Program-made: the position numbers and the translations under genes
Assembly (NCBI GenBank): GCA_024291935.2
Contig: CM044316.1
Location: forward strand, 77,020,501 to 77,084,500
Reading direction: 5' to 3'
DNA from: Okapia johnstoni
Lineage: Eukaryota > Chordata > Mammalia > Artiodactyla > Giraffidae
DNA length: 64,000 bases
In this document: positions 46,540-57,670 of the stretch, piece after piece
How the letters are laid out: the number at the start of each line of letters is the position of its first letter
Position numbering within the stretch: position 1 is the stretch's first letter
The notes under the pieces: model-generated
Database searches by the model: none
What the model saw: the letters and a program-made list of their open reading frames with translations, nothing else
Told to the model about the DNA's origin: nothing

Positions 46540-47335
46540 CAAATGGTGAGATTTTGGCTTCACCAAAGAAGAGATGCAAATGACAAATAAGGTAATGAAA
46601 AGCTTTCAACATCACTAGGTAAATTCAAATTAAAACCGTGATGAGCTACTACTATGTGTATGTTAGAATTTCTAAAATTGAAAAGCTGATAATGTCAAGT
46701 GTGGACAAAGATACAGACCAATTGGAGCTCTCAAACATTGCTAGTGGGAATGTTAAATGGTACAGCCACTTTGGGAAATAGATTAGCAGTTTAATATAAA
46801 GTCTCATAAGGTTAAATATACATTTACCACATGACTCAGGGATCCCATTTATAAGGATTTATCCCCCAAATGAAAACTTTTATTATGCTAAGTGAAAGAA
46901 GACAAGAAACAGTCATATGAGTGGTTTCACTTATATGATATTCTGGAAAGGCAAAACTAAAGGAACTGTAATTATATTAATAGTAGCCATGAGATAGGGA
47001 AAAGGGATTCCCTCAAAGAGGCATAAGGGAATTTTACTGCATGATGGAAATGTTCAATATCTTGACTGTTGTGGCAGTCACATATTTATATGCTGCTGCT
47101 GCTGCTAAGTCGCTTCAGTCGTGTCCGACTCTTAGCAACCCCATGGACTGTAGCCTACCAGGCTCCTCCATCCATGGGATTTTCCAGGCAAGAGTACTGG
47201 AGTGGGGTGCCATTGCCTTCTCCGACATATTTATATATATTTATCAAAATTCTTGGAGCTGTATACCTCAAAGAGTGAACCTAACTCTTTGTAAGTTATT
47301 CCTCAGTGAACCTGATGTTTAAAAATCCCAGATTT
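46540..47335 (+). mobile_element. Old L1M-type 3' end, split by a Bov-A SINE
   Basis: 'gaagagatgcaaatgacaaa', 'attgctagtgggaatgttaa', 'ggtacagccactttgggaaa', 'tgctaagtgaaagaag', 'gatggaaatgttcaatatct' and a 3' end near 47328 give the ORF2-tail and 3'UTR order of an L1M element. A SINE insert (47092-47224) interrupts its 3'UTR. Confidence 0.8.
47092..47224 (-). mobile_element. Bov-A-type SINE unit with (AGC)n tail
   Basis: On the plus strand it reads (GCT)5 followed by the inverted BovB-derived half of Bov-tA. The trinucleotide run is the typical 3' tail. Perfect 12-bp duplication ACATATTTATAT at 47080-47091 and 47225-47236. Nested in the L1M 3'UTR. Confidence 0.95.
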
Positions 47336-47364
47336 ATTTTTCCAAAGAAAATAAAACACTAACC

Positions 47365-47832
47365 TGAAAATGTATCTGCACCCCTATGTTTTATTGTAGC
47401 ATTGTTCACAATAGTAAAGACATCATTGCAACCTAAGCGTCTATCAATAGACAGAGGAATAAAGAACGTAATCTTGCTATTTGTAACAACATGGATGGAC
47501 CTAGAGAGTATTATACTAAGTGGAACAAGTCACATAGAAAAAGACAAATACCAAATGATTTCATTTATATGTGGAACCTAAGAAACAAAACAAATGAACA
47601 AACACAAAACAGAGTTATAAAAAAAAATAGTCATGGGGATGAAGTGTACACCATGAGGGAATATAGTCAATAATATTGTAATAACTTTGTACAATGACAG
47701 ATGGTAAGTAGGCTTATTATGATGATTGTTTTGTAAGGTATGGAAACATTGAATCACTATGTTATTGATTCACTATGAATCACTAGGAAATAACCTAGTG
47801 ATTGGGTCAATTATACCTCAAAATAAAAAGAA
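47365..47832 (+). mobile_element. Old L1 3' end with an internal palindrome
   Basis: 'attgttcacaatagtaaaga', 'gtaacaacatggatggacct', 'aagacaaataccaaatgatt', 'tgatgattgttttgtaaggt', 'ctcaaaataaaaagaaaa' follow the L1 3' end. A second copy, separate from 46540-47335. A perfect 10-bp-arm inverted repeat lies at 47778-47803. Confidence 0.8.
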
Positions 47833-47835
47833 AAT

Positions 47836-48939
47836 CCCAAATTGCAAGATCACTGCTTATTTTCAGGAAAAAATTTAAATGATCCCTTAAATAGGGATTA
47901 AGGTGCTAGCATTAAAAATGAGCATGATGTGAAAGTACTAGAGAGTTAAGATCAAATAGCAATTTAACACTCAGAGTTTTTGATATTCAAAGACGTGTTT
48001 TTTTATATCTGTGGCAACAGATTCAATGAACTTGGAGATGACTTGATTTTTTTTCTCATGATGCTATTTCTTGACTAGTACACTTTAAGTTTTAGAAACT
48101 TTTGCTTTCCAGTTCTTGTGACTGAACAATTCCTCTTCCAATTTACCTTTATTTCATAATTCAAATTTTGTTCTTTACCACATACATAACAAACTTAATT
48201 TTTTAAAGATTTACTTAATCTATACTTTGCCATTATAGATTTACCTTGTACTAAGTTCATCAAAAATATAAAAAGGCCAAAAGACTTTATAAATCTTATC
48301 ATATCCTCACTTACATAATGTCATGGTTTTTTTAACTTCTATTTTATTATATAAAAATTAATTTTCTGCTAATGAAATTTCTTATAGTAAAATTCTAGAT
48401 AGATAGGTAGGGAGATAGATATCACAGGTTTTAGATGAAACAGTATATTGGAAAAACTTTGCACTCTTCTATTACTAAGAAATAAATACCATTTTATCTA
48501 TTTTGCAAAATTGCCTGTGTGTGTTGTTAATGTTATCCATTCAACTTCTCCAATTATGTTAAAATGCTATCTTGGAAGACAAGGGTTTGATTCACCATGA
48601 ATTAACAAATAACATTGACTCAGTAGAACTCCACATTAGACCTTTTCTCCCACTTTCTCATGACAGAATCTCTAGTTCATGAATACAAGTCTAGGATACA
48701 ATCCATAGTAAGTTCAAGGACAACGGTGAGTTTTCTGGGTTAATACACACTGGATTTGTGAAGTCATCTTTGCCCGAGTTCTCACCCTAAGTCTTCTGAA
48801 AGACAGGCATGCCTGAGCAACATTAAAAACACTGGCGATTTGTTCTCAGGTCAAATTTCTCTCCTATTTATGGATGCTTTGTGTCATGGAGGTTTTGTAA
48901 CGTTTGTCCTACACAATTATTTCTCTTCTGCATCTGCCC
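47836..48939. other. Unique AT-rich sequence
   Basis: No gene or repeat called; a short (GATA)-like run is at 48398-48420. Confidence 0.5.
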
Positions 48940-49260
48940 CGCCTCCCTGCAGGCCTGGGAGGACTCCCAAACAGAGGTCGTGAATGCACCTCAAGATCCA
49001 CTTTCTGACCTCCTCTCTACACTGTACATGACTGTTTAATTTCCTATTTAAGACAAATTAATTACTGCATGCTCTAATGAGGCTGCAAAGGATCCCGCTC
49101 CAGTCCACAAGCTTGGAAGAGGTTACCCAGAGGTTGTCCAGATTGATGGTTCCAGGGTGGATGACCTGAAAATGAACTTTGACTAAACTTTGCTCTTTGT
49201 GCTCTCGGCAGTCCGTACTTGGAAAGTGGCAATTGTCTGCAGCGGACAGTTTAAAACTTT
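48940..49260. other. Candidate conserved non-coding block
   Basis: Repeat-free, higher GC than its flanks, with AT-core motifs (taatttcctatttaag, 'aaattaattactgcatgct', 'ctaatgag') embedded in GC-balanced text. This mixture is typical of developmental enhancers with homeodomain and MEF2/POU-like sites, but no alignment or assay supports it here. Confidence 0.28.
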
Positions 49261-49880
49261 AGTCTAGGATTTAATTTGGAGGTTAGCTTTTCGAAGAGGG
49301 AACGGGGGAAAAAAGCTCTTTGTAAATCTTTTCATTACTAGTTGTGTTATTTGTTTTCTAAGTGTTTTATTCTTCTTTGTAATATCCAAGTTACATTTCA
49401 AGATAAAAGTTATTAGCCTAACTGAAAACGGCTTTTGTCTTTCTACTTTCCTCTTCCTCCAAGCACTATACAAGTTAGAATTGTTTTTTAACTTGAACCC
49501 AATCTACTACAATAAAATTCTATAATGGCCTTCACTTAAGAACTTAGATAATATGCTTACAAATATTAATTGGTTCCCACAACCTATAAGCCACGTATTA
49601 AACCCATTTTACTGATTAGATGTAATTCATCTCTGATTTATGTTGGCATTGAAGACAAATGGATTTAAATCATTAAATTTCAGCTCTGCAATACAAGACT
49701 ACAAGCTGTACAGGAGATTCCCCCTAAACTAATTATTCATTAAAATGAATGTTAGAACTTTTTTCATTAATGTGCCAGAACAAAGCAAGGGGACATTCTG
49801 AGATAAATTACTTGGTCTTAGCCTGCTCTGGCAGCTAGTCTGGACTCCATAAAATCACCTTTCAAATAACAACTCTCCAC
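49261..49880. other. Unique sequence
   Basis: No gene recognised. The 49720-49830 part has several ATTA cores and may belong to the same candidate conserved region. Confidence 0.45.
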
Positions 49881-50722
49881 TCAGTTCAGTTCACTTCAGT
49901 TCAGTCGCTCAGTCATGTCTGACTCTTCGTGATCCCATGGACTACAGCACGCCAGGCCTCCCTGTCCATCACCAACTCCTGGAGTTTACTCAAACTCATG
50001 TCCATGGAGTCGGCAATGCCATCCAACCATCTCATCCTCTGTCATCCCCTTCTCCTCCTACCTTCAATCTTTCCCAGCATCAGGGTGTTTTCAAATGAGT
50101 CAGTTCTTCGCATCAGGTGGCCAGCGTATTGGAGTTTCAGCTTCAGCATCTGTCCTTCCAATGAATATTCAGGACTGATTTCCTTTAGGATGGACTGGCT
50201 GGATCTCCTCGCAGTCCAAGGGACTCTCAAGAGTCTTCTCCAACACCACAGTTCAAAAGCATCAATTCTTCAGCTCTCAGATTTCTTTATAGTCCAACTC
50301 TCACATCCATACATGACTACTGGAAAAACCATAGCCTTGACTAGACAGAGTTTTGTTGGCAAAGTAATATCTCTGCTTTTTAATATGCTGTCTAGGTTGG
50401 TCATAACTTTTCTTCCAAGGAGTAAGCATCTTTTAATTTCATGGCTGCAATCACCATCTGCAGTGATTTTGGAGCCCAAAAAAATAAAATAAAGTCTGTC
50501 ACTGTTTGCAATGTTTCCCCATCTATTTGCCATGAAGTAATGGGACCAGATGTCATGATCTTAGTTTTCTGAATGTTGAGCTTTAAGCCAACTTTTTCAC
50601 TCTGCTCTTTCACTTTCATCAAGAGGCTCTTTAGTTCTTCTTCACTGTCTGCCATAAGGGTGGTGTCATCTGCATATCTGAGGTTATTGATATTTCTCCT
50701 AGCAATCTTGATTCCAGCTTGT
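49881..50722 (-). mobile_element. BovB LINE, 3' third
   Basis: Inverted BovB from the CAGTT terminus through the C-terminal ORF2 region to just past the 'YADDTTL' catalytic box region (about 50665-50680). About 840 bp, with one in-frame stop seen upstream of 'SES' and a small insertion near 50480. No sure target duplication. The 187-codon plus-strand frame here is only the antisense shadow. Confidence 0.93.
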
Positions 50723-52494
50723 GCTCCAAAGATACATAAATAAACTGTTGTTTTACATAATATTCTTCACTATTTTTCTTCATAAGCAACGAATGAAATA
50801 TCATACCACTTGCATAAAGAATCAGGTACAGGAAGTGGTATATCCCTATGAGAGATGAGAAAATTGACCTGGGAAATGGCTTAGATTGCTTTATGAAATG
50901 GTAGATTTGGGATAAAAATAAATCAATATTTCTTACTTGCTAGCCACTCAATTCCTCTTCATCCTCTCGTCTATTTTCTCTTAAAGTGACCTGTACCATC
51001 CCAGATGGTGCCCAACTACCTCTCCTAGTCACACACAGATTAAGTAGACTTAGCTAAAAAGAAAAAAAAAATGATACAGCCTTAATGTACCCCTCTATGT
51101 GCAGGTAGAAAAAGAGTTTGTACATTTCTTTTTCCTTGACAAAAATTCATATACAGTATAGGGGGGATCATAAAAAGTCACCATAGACTTGGAACCAGAC
51201 TGAAATGAACAGGACTCTTGGTTTCCTCCTAAAAGCCTGTGTCATCTCTCAATCTCAGTGGTGCCCTGGAGAAACTTTGTCTTCTTAGGGTCTTATTCTT
51301 GAGATCTTAGTTGACTTAGGAACTTTTTGTAGGTCTCTTTAGAAGGCATCAGAGTCCCCATTCGAGTCCCAGACATATCACCACTGTCTTTTAAAACACT
51401 GCCCTTTCTAATGCTATTGTGCTTTCCTAAAGCCAGGCTGCTTATCCTGGAGACAAAGCCACTAGAGATTGCTAAACCAGTTTCCCTGACACTTCCCTAA
51501 AGTTTTTGCTTGGAGCTCTCTAGTAGCAACCTGTACCTTTGACTTGCCTCAAGTTGGACAGTGGCCAAGGAAGGCACCTCTCTGGACTCTAGCCAGTCAG
51601 CACGTTATCATCAGCAAGACTGGCCCTTAGAATAGACGGTGTTCTGTGTCTTTTAGTGTCTCCTGAAATTACATTACCCTTGAGTAGATAGAACTTAGGA
51701 AGAAGTCCTTAGAGAAACTTGTACCAATAATCTGCCCTCTCTGCTCTTTACTTCCCTTCACTTGTTCATTGAAAATCCAGGAACAGGATTGGAAATAGAA
51801 CTTATGGGCAGGCATAAAATAAAAGTCTTAGAAACAGAATTCCAGTGGCAGTGTTTCTGCAATACCCCTTCCACCTGAAAAGGCAATGGGCTAAATCATC
51901 CATAATATACTGGCCCAGTCGCCTCTGTGAGGGTAGAGCCTGTTATATCCCAAGCTAAATGTGCAAGCTGGAATGAATGAAGCAGATCCTCTGATGAACA
52001 AAAATGTTCTGAGTTAATGTCAGAAATGAAGAGGACAAAATGAATTGGAAAAAAAAAAAAACAACCTTCTTGACTCAGAGAGACATAATGTCTGCTAAAT
52101 AGAATGTCTTTCACAGTTTAACATGAGGCATCATCAACTGTTCTGGAGTTATTTCAAATCACACCAGAAGGTACGAACCTGACTCAGAGGCTAGAAACTG
52201 AAACACAGCTATGATCAAGGCTTTATCACAGTTTAGGATGTTGTTGAAAACGGTGGTGTGATCAGCTGTTCTCTTTGCTTCCATTCCTTACAGCTTTCAC
52301 TTTTTCACCTTCCTCTAAAGGGCAATTTGATGTTAGTGATGTTGTTGGTGTGAACGTTTAAGTCACGGACTTATCTTTTGGTAAAAATTTAAGATGTACC
52401 TCCACTGCTCCTGTGTGGGCTCAGTGGAAAAGAATAATTCGCAGAGTGCTTTTTCAGAGTGCCTTCCAAACTAAATCTCATGTCAAGCTTTCAG
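50723..52494. other. Unique sequence
   Basis: No gene or repeat recognised in about 1.8 kb. An A9 run is at 51062-51070 and an A13 run near 52050-52062. Confidence 0.5.
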
Positions 52495-52803
52495 GGACTT
52501 CCCTGGTGGTCCAGTGGTTAAGAATCTGCCTGCCAATACAGTGGACACAGGTTCGATCCCTGGTTCAGGAAGATTCCACATGCTGCAGGGCAGTTAAGCC
52601 TGTGCACCTGTGCAACAAAAACTGATCCTATACACCCTAGAGCCTGTGGTCTGCAACAAGAGAGGCCACCACAGTGAGAAGCCCCTGCACCACAACTAGA
52701 GAGAAGCCCCTGCTCGCAGCAACTAGAGAAAGCCCTTACACAGCAATGAAGACCCAGTGCAGCCAAAAATAGATAAACACATAAATAAGTTTATTAAAAA
52801 AAA
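52495..52803 (+). mobile_element. CHR-type tRNA-Glu SINE
   Basis: Head 'gggacttccctggtggtcca', B-box-like 'caggttcgatccctgg', body 'ctgcaacaagagaggccacc', 'cagtgcagccaaaaatag', A-rich tail. Full length, about 300 bp. Confidence 0.92.
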
Positions 52804-54032
52804 AACAAAATCTTCCAGATGTCTGAATGCTATAGAGAGAGTTCTAGGTTCTCTGAAACCTTCTCCTTTGGCCACATGACTATTTCTTTCCTTTCAAAAC
52901 AGTTTAGGAAGCAGAACCATTAACAAGGCCAAGACCACAACACAACCATGAAATATGAGGCAAAAGTTAATTTCATTTCCTTCTGGGATCAGTGTCCCTG
53001 AACATAGGTCACAAGCAAAGAGAGTGTAGCCTAGCTTGCAATTAATTTCTTCATCACAAATTCTGGTGAATTTGTTCTATACTGTCAACTCTTACTGTAT
53101 TTTCAATGGATTCACTGGTAAAATAGGAAAAAGCCTGAAAGACTAAAGCCATCTAACTATTATAAGAATGAAGCTAATCACTCTACAAATCACATTTTTT
53201 AATTGTAAAATCCAATAACGTTTTGAGTTAAATGATTGACATACTGGAAAAATTTGGAAGGTGAGAAGGTTTTTTTCCTAAAAATTGTCTATTAATCATT
53301 GAAACAATCCACACATGTACAAAGACAGATTGCTTCACCATATATGTTTGTGCTCATTCATTTTTAAGTGAAGATAGTCAAAATTACATACTAACTCCAA
53401 ATTGTTCATTAATCTATATTTTAATGGGAAAGACATAATAACTCAGGCTTCTCTTTAGAGAAGACTTGTATTTCTAGCGGCTATCATGATATCAAAGGAC
53501 CTATGAGCTTTCATATTACCATTATATTCATTCTTCTTTCATCTTTTTTTATGTAGACTCCCTTGGGTTTTTCTTTGCTCTTCCTGTTTTGGGGAAGGCA
53601 GCTTTTCTTTATATTATTCCCAACAGTATTGAGGTGTGAAGCAAACACAAGGCAATCAGATACAAGCTATTCATCAGGGTTGGGTGAAAGTCAGAACTAT
53701 TCAACTGAAATTAATAAGAAGGGATGTAACAAACCCACCTTCTTATAATTCATTTGAAAGTCAGATAATATCAATTAGCATTTATCAAATAAGAACAGGC
53801 AGGTGAGGGTGACAATATCTTACCTACCTCACAGGAATATGTGATGATGAATGACTCACTCATGAGATATTTTAAGTCAGCATTTCCTGAGTACTCACAG
53901 ACTTTGTTTAAGCAATTCTAAAGATCCAAATAAGACAGAAAAACTTAGTTTTCAAGCTACAGTTGGGTGGACACAAGCCCATTATGCTTAATATTGCACT
54001 AAGTTAGAGTGCTAATCTTCTAGTTGTTAATG
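52804..54032. other. Unique AT-rich sequence
   Basis: No gene seen; weak L2-like wording at 53830-53960 (minus orientation) is not callable. Confidence 0.5.
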
Positions 54033-54039
54033 CCCTAGG

Positions 54040-54231
54040 AGATAAAAGTGAAAGTGTAAGTTGCTCAGTTGTGTCTGACTCTTTGCGACCCTACGGACTA
54101 TAGCCCACCAGGCTCCTCTGTCCATGGGATTCTCCAGGCGAGAATACTGGAGTGGATTGCCATTCTCTTCTCTAGGCCCAGTCTCCAGCACTGTAGACAG
54201 ATTCTTTACCATCTGAGCCACCAGGGAAGCC
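54040..54231 (-). mobile_element. Bov-tA SINE
   Basis: Inverted full Bov-tA with a deletion between body and head; flanked by CCCTAGG at 54033-54039 and 54232-54238. The A-rich 3' tail appears as 'gataaaagtgaaagtg' after the left copy. Confidence 0.92.
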
Positions 54232-54356
54232 CCCTAGGTAAAGTCGACATGATGCTATTGTTTCAGTACAAACATCATTATCTGGGAAAGTATATTATTC
54301 TTATCTAAGGAATCCTGGAACTCTCTGTAGCTAATTTCTACCATATTCATTCATTG

Positions 54357-54445
54357 ACCCATTATAAAGAGGGAAAATGAAAGCACGGAGAGACCTTAAA
54401 GAGATTTGCCCCAGTGAAGAAGCTAAAATTAGGAAACCACTTGCT
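54357..54445 (+). repeat. MIR SINE relic
   Basis: 'cccattataaagagggaaaa' and 'agatttgccccagtgaagaa' follow the MIR core. Short and diverged. Confidence 0.45.
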
Positions 54446-54540
54446 GGACCCTTAGGGCAGCAATTCATCTACTAGGTGAAACTGTCTTTTGTATCAAACT
54501 ATTTACAGGAATTCTTTACAGCTGAATTATTTACAGGAAT

Positions 54541-54761
54541 GGGCTTCCTGGTGGCTCAGCAGTAAACAATCTGCCTGCAGTACAGGAGCCACAGGAGACC
54601 TGGGTTCAATCCCTGGGTTGGGAAGACTCCCTGGAGGAGGGCATGGCAACCCACTCCAGTATTCTTGCCTGGAGAATCCCATGGACAGAGAAGCCTGGTG
54701 GGCTACAGTCCATGGGGTCACAAAGAGTTGGACTGAAGTGACTTAGCATGCAAGCACGGAC
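54541..54761 (+). mobile_element. Bov-tA SINE with 10-bp TSD
   Basis: Head 'gggcttcctggtggctcagc', B-box-like 'gggttcaatccctggg', BovB-type tail. TSD TTACAGGAAT at 54531-54540 and 54762-54771. A third, older copy of the same 10-mer sits just upstream (54513-54522). Confidence 0.94.
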
Positions 54762-54771
54762 TTACAGGAAT

Positions 54772-55279
54772 ACTGTGCATGTATATGTTAGAATCATCGC
54801 TGTGATCACTTATCTAGGTGAATGCTATCTGCTTGGTCAGCCCTCACCAATATGTGAAAACACAAAGTCACAAACTAGTAGAGGTACAACTAAAAAAATC
54901 CCAGACCTTTTTCTCATGTCTCAGGTTACTTAATAGTAACTCAGGCTGTCAGGCTTCCTGCAGTAAAGGAAGGAGAATCCTTGACCTTGCAGCTCCTGGC
55001 ATGTTCAAGTTTAAATTCACTAAGAAAGTTCAGGCTGCTGATATTTTATTTGAACACTGAGTGTCAATAATGAGATCAGCATTAGGTGATTGGAATGAAG
55101 TCTCAAAAGCAGATCTGGCTGGTATTACAGATTTCAGTTATGTCTATAAGGTTGAATACATTGAACTTCCTAACCTTCCAGCAAAATGGATAAGAAATGC
55201 CAAAAAATGATCATTGTCTACGCTAAATGATTATAAAATTTGAATTTTTTTAAAAAAATCATTCAACTCAAGAGTTTTT
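54772..55279. other. Unique sequence
   Basis: No gene or repeat recognised. Two overlapping plus-strand frames (61 and 80 codons) lack domains. Confidence 0.5.
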
Positions 55280-55520
55280 CTTCATTCATTCATTAAATGC
55301 ATAGATACATGTGGCACACTAGGGTTATACACTGCTGTTACACACTAGGGCTAAGTGCATGGTAGAAGGCACTGTGCTAGGGCTGAGGATGCACACAGGG
55401 AGCAGGCGGACTTTGTCCCAGCCAGCATGGGACTTTGAGCTTGGGAGAGAAGAATCAGCCAGTGCATTTAAGCAGGCCATGCTACATGGGAATCTCCGAT
55501 GCTATCATTGGGGTAAACCC
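55280..55520 (-). repeat. L2-like LINE 3' end relic
   Basis: 'attcattcattaaatgcata', 'ggcactgtgctagggctgag' and 'agcatgggactttgagctt'-like wording matches an inverted L2 3' end. It includes an internal duplicate of 'acactaggg' (55317-55352). Confidence 0.5.
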
Positions 55521-56139
55521 TGGAGGCAAACTAATCCATCAAGGAGAGCCAGACAACAAATAGGAAGACATCTTGGTAACAAAGAAGAGATGTGTATGGA
55601 TTAGAGAAATGTTTAGAAAATGCATTTGACTTTTAAATGTAATATGAGGCCAGTTTTAGCTTCATATTGTTGTAGTTGTGAGGGCACTAGGGAGAAAGGA
55701 GAAGGTAAAGAAAAATTCTGAGACCTCATAGGTATGGCATTAAAATGTCTTCTTTCTGAAAAAAAAAATGGGTTTAATGAAAATGTAACTGACTTAATTT
55801 CATAAGATATGTAAGTAGTTCTTCTGAGGACTGGTGGCCAGTGTGGGAAAATTCGGTGAATATTTGTTTTAATTCTACTTTCAAGAAATGCATTGAGTAT
55901 AAATCATGGAATGTCAGGATACAATTTGATTCAAAATGTTTCTTCACAAATATATGATGATGCAGCCAAATAGTGTGCAATGGTAATTAACTGGGCAATC
56001 AAAGAGATAACAAAGGTGAAAAAAATTGAATTTTGTAGTTTCTCTTTAAATAGTTCCTCATCTTTAGCTGAGAGATCACAAATGCTAACATATTTGAGAA
56101 ATTCCTGTCTTGACATGATGCAAATGCAATACTCCAAGT
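55521..56139. other. Unique sequence
   Basis: No gene recognised. Two complementary frames of 112 and 92 codons (55931-56269) overlap on opposite strands and probably derive in part from the adjacent L1. Confidence 0.45.
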
Positions 56140-57110
56140 TTACCAGGGAAATAATTAGTACTTTAGAAATGGAAAGTTCAAAAAAAGAAATACTTAGGCA
56201 TAAATCTAACAAAATAGATATATTTGGGGTTTGCATTAGTTTTCTAGGGCTGACATAACAAAGTACCACAAACCAAGGGCCTTAACAGAAATGTACTATT
56301 TCACAGTTCCGGAGCTAGAAGCCCAACATCAAGCTATGGGCAGACTTGAGTCCTTGTGAGGACTGTGAGAGACAAATCTGTTCCATGCCTCTCTTCGAGA
56401 TGCCAGCGGTGTTGGAATAACTGGACATCTATATAACAAAGTATGAATCTCAACCTAAATGATACATATTATATAAAAATTAATTCAAAATTAATCACAG
56501 ATCTAAATGTCAAGTTCAAAATTATAAAACTTTCAGAGGAAAATGCTGGAGAAAATCTTAGCAGTTTGGCATTAGGAATAGAGTTACTAGATATGACACC
56601 AAAGCTGAATTTACGGAAGGAAAAATTGGTAAATTAGACTTCATCAAAAGTTAAAATTTTACTCTGCAAAAAACACTGTTATAAAAATGGATAAGTTACT
56701 GACTGTGAGAATGTATTTGTAAAACTACACATCTGAAAAGGACTTGTACGAAGAACGTGGGCTTTCCTGGTGGCTCAGTGGTAAAGAATCAGAGTCGGAC
56801 ACGACTGAGGGGCTGAACTGAGCTGAACTGAATTGCCAATGCAAGAGACATGGGTTTGATCCCTGGGTCAGAAAGAGTCCCTGGAGAAGGAAATGTCAAC
56901 CCACTTCAGTATTCTTGCCTGGGAAATCCCGTGGACAGAGGAGCCTGGCGGGCTACAGTCCATGGAGTCACAGAGAGTCAGACACGACTTAGGGGACCAA
57001 GCCACAACGACCACGAATGTATAAGTGACTGAAAACTCAAGCACATTTTTAAGTGTGCTGAAGACTTGAGCAGACACTTAGCCTAAAAGGATATATGCAA
57101 GGCAAATACA
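56140..57110 (+). mobile_element. Old L1M-type ORF2 C-terminal fragment, interrupted twice
   Basis: 'acttaggcataaatctaaca', 'agatctaaatgtcaagttca', 'actagatatgacaccaaagc', 'aattagacttcatcaaaagt', 'ttactctgcaaaaaacactg' and, after the SINE, 'gacttgagcagacacttag' give the order of an L1 ORF2 C-terminal region. Interrupted at 56225-56420 by an older repeat ('tagttttctagggctgacat', 'aaagtaccacaaaccaaggg'), family not settled, and at 56758-57010 by a Bov-tA. Confidence 0.75.
56758..57010 (+). mobile_element. Bov-tA SINE carrying an internal BovB-tail insert
   Basis: The head up to 'gtggtaaagaatc' (56790) and the body from 'tgccaatgcaagagac' (56834) are normal Bov-tA. Between them, 56791-56833, sits 43 bp that is the 3' end of BovB/Bov-tA (agagtcggacacgactga.. 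ending ..gaactgaat). One copy of the usual TGCC direct repeat in the head is missing. No other Bov-tA in the window has this. Confidence 0.93.
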
Positions 57111-57289
57111 GACTGTAAAATGCTCTAATTCTATTCTTTCTTCTCTTTATATGTTAATTGTATAAGTATTCTCTTTCTATTTTATCTGAACTAATTTTCT
57201 TAAGTTATTCAGTATTTATTAACTTATAGTCAGTATCCATTTAAAGGCAAATTTACAAATTTATTTGTTCAACTTTCTTACATCTTCTT

Positions 57290-57670
57290 CCTTTCTTCCA
57301 GGTTAAATTTTCCTTCTTGCTGTAGTAGATGATCTTTTGTTTGTCTGAAAATATATTTTCTAACTCCTGAGTAGTTAGGAATTTGGCTGGATATGTATTT
57401 CTAGGTCGATGGTTAATTTCTTTCACCCTTGAAGACTTTTCATCATCTTCAGCTTCTTATTAATATTGAGAAGCCTACAGTTTAGATTAGTTTGAATTCT
57501 TTTTTAGATAACCCCTCTTTTCTCTGTTGTTGCTTTCAAGATTGCTCTCTTGGTCTCTGGTGTTTTGCAGTTTTATTGTGATACATCTAGATATGAGGAA
57601 AGTTGTATGTATCACCCTTGAGACTCACTGAAATACTGAAAAGTTCTCTCCCATCATCTGCGTTCTTCCC
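57290..57670 (-). mobile_element. Old L1-like fragment
   Basis: 'ggctggatatgtatttctagg', 'ttgctttcaagattgctctc', 'ggtgttttgcagttttattg' and 'gtgatacatctagatatgag' resemble an inverted L1 5' region. BovB inserted at its edge. Diverged. Confidence 0.55.

Noticed and set aside
47092..47106. GCT repeat as an independent trinucleotide expansion
   Set aside because: It is the 3' tail of the Bov-A SINE, inside its target duplications.
49929..50492. 187-codon plus-strand frame
   Set aside because: It is the antisense of BovB ORF2; similar antisense frames recur at 15518-15997, 34861-35247 and 57710-58162, all inside BovB.
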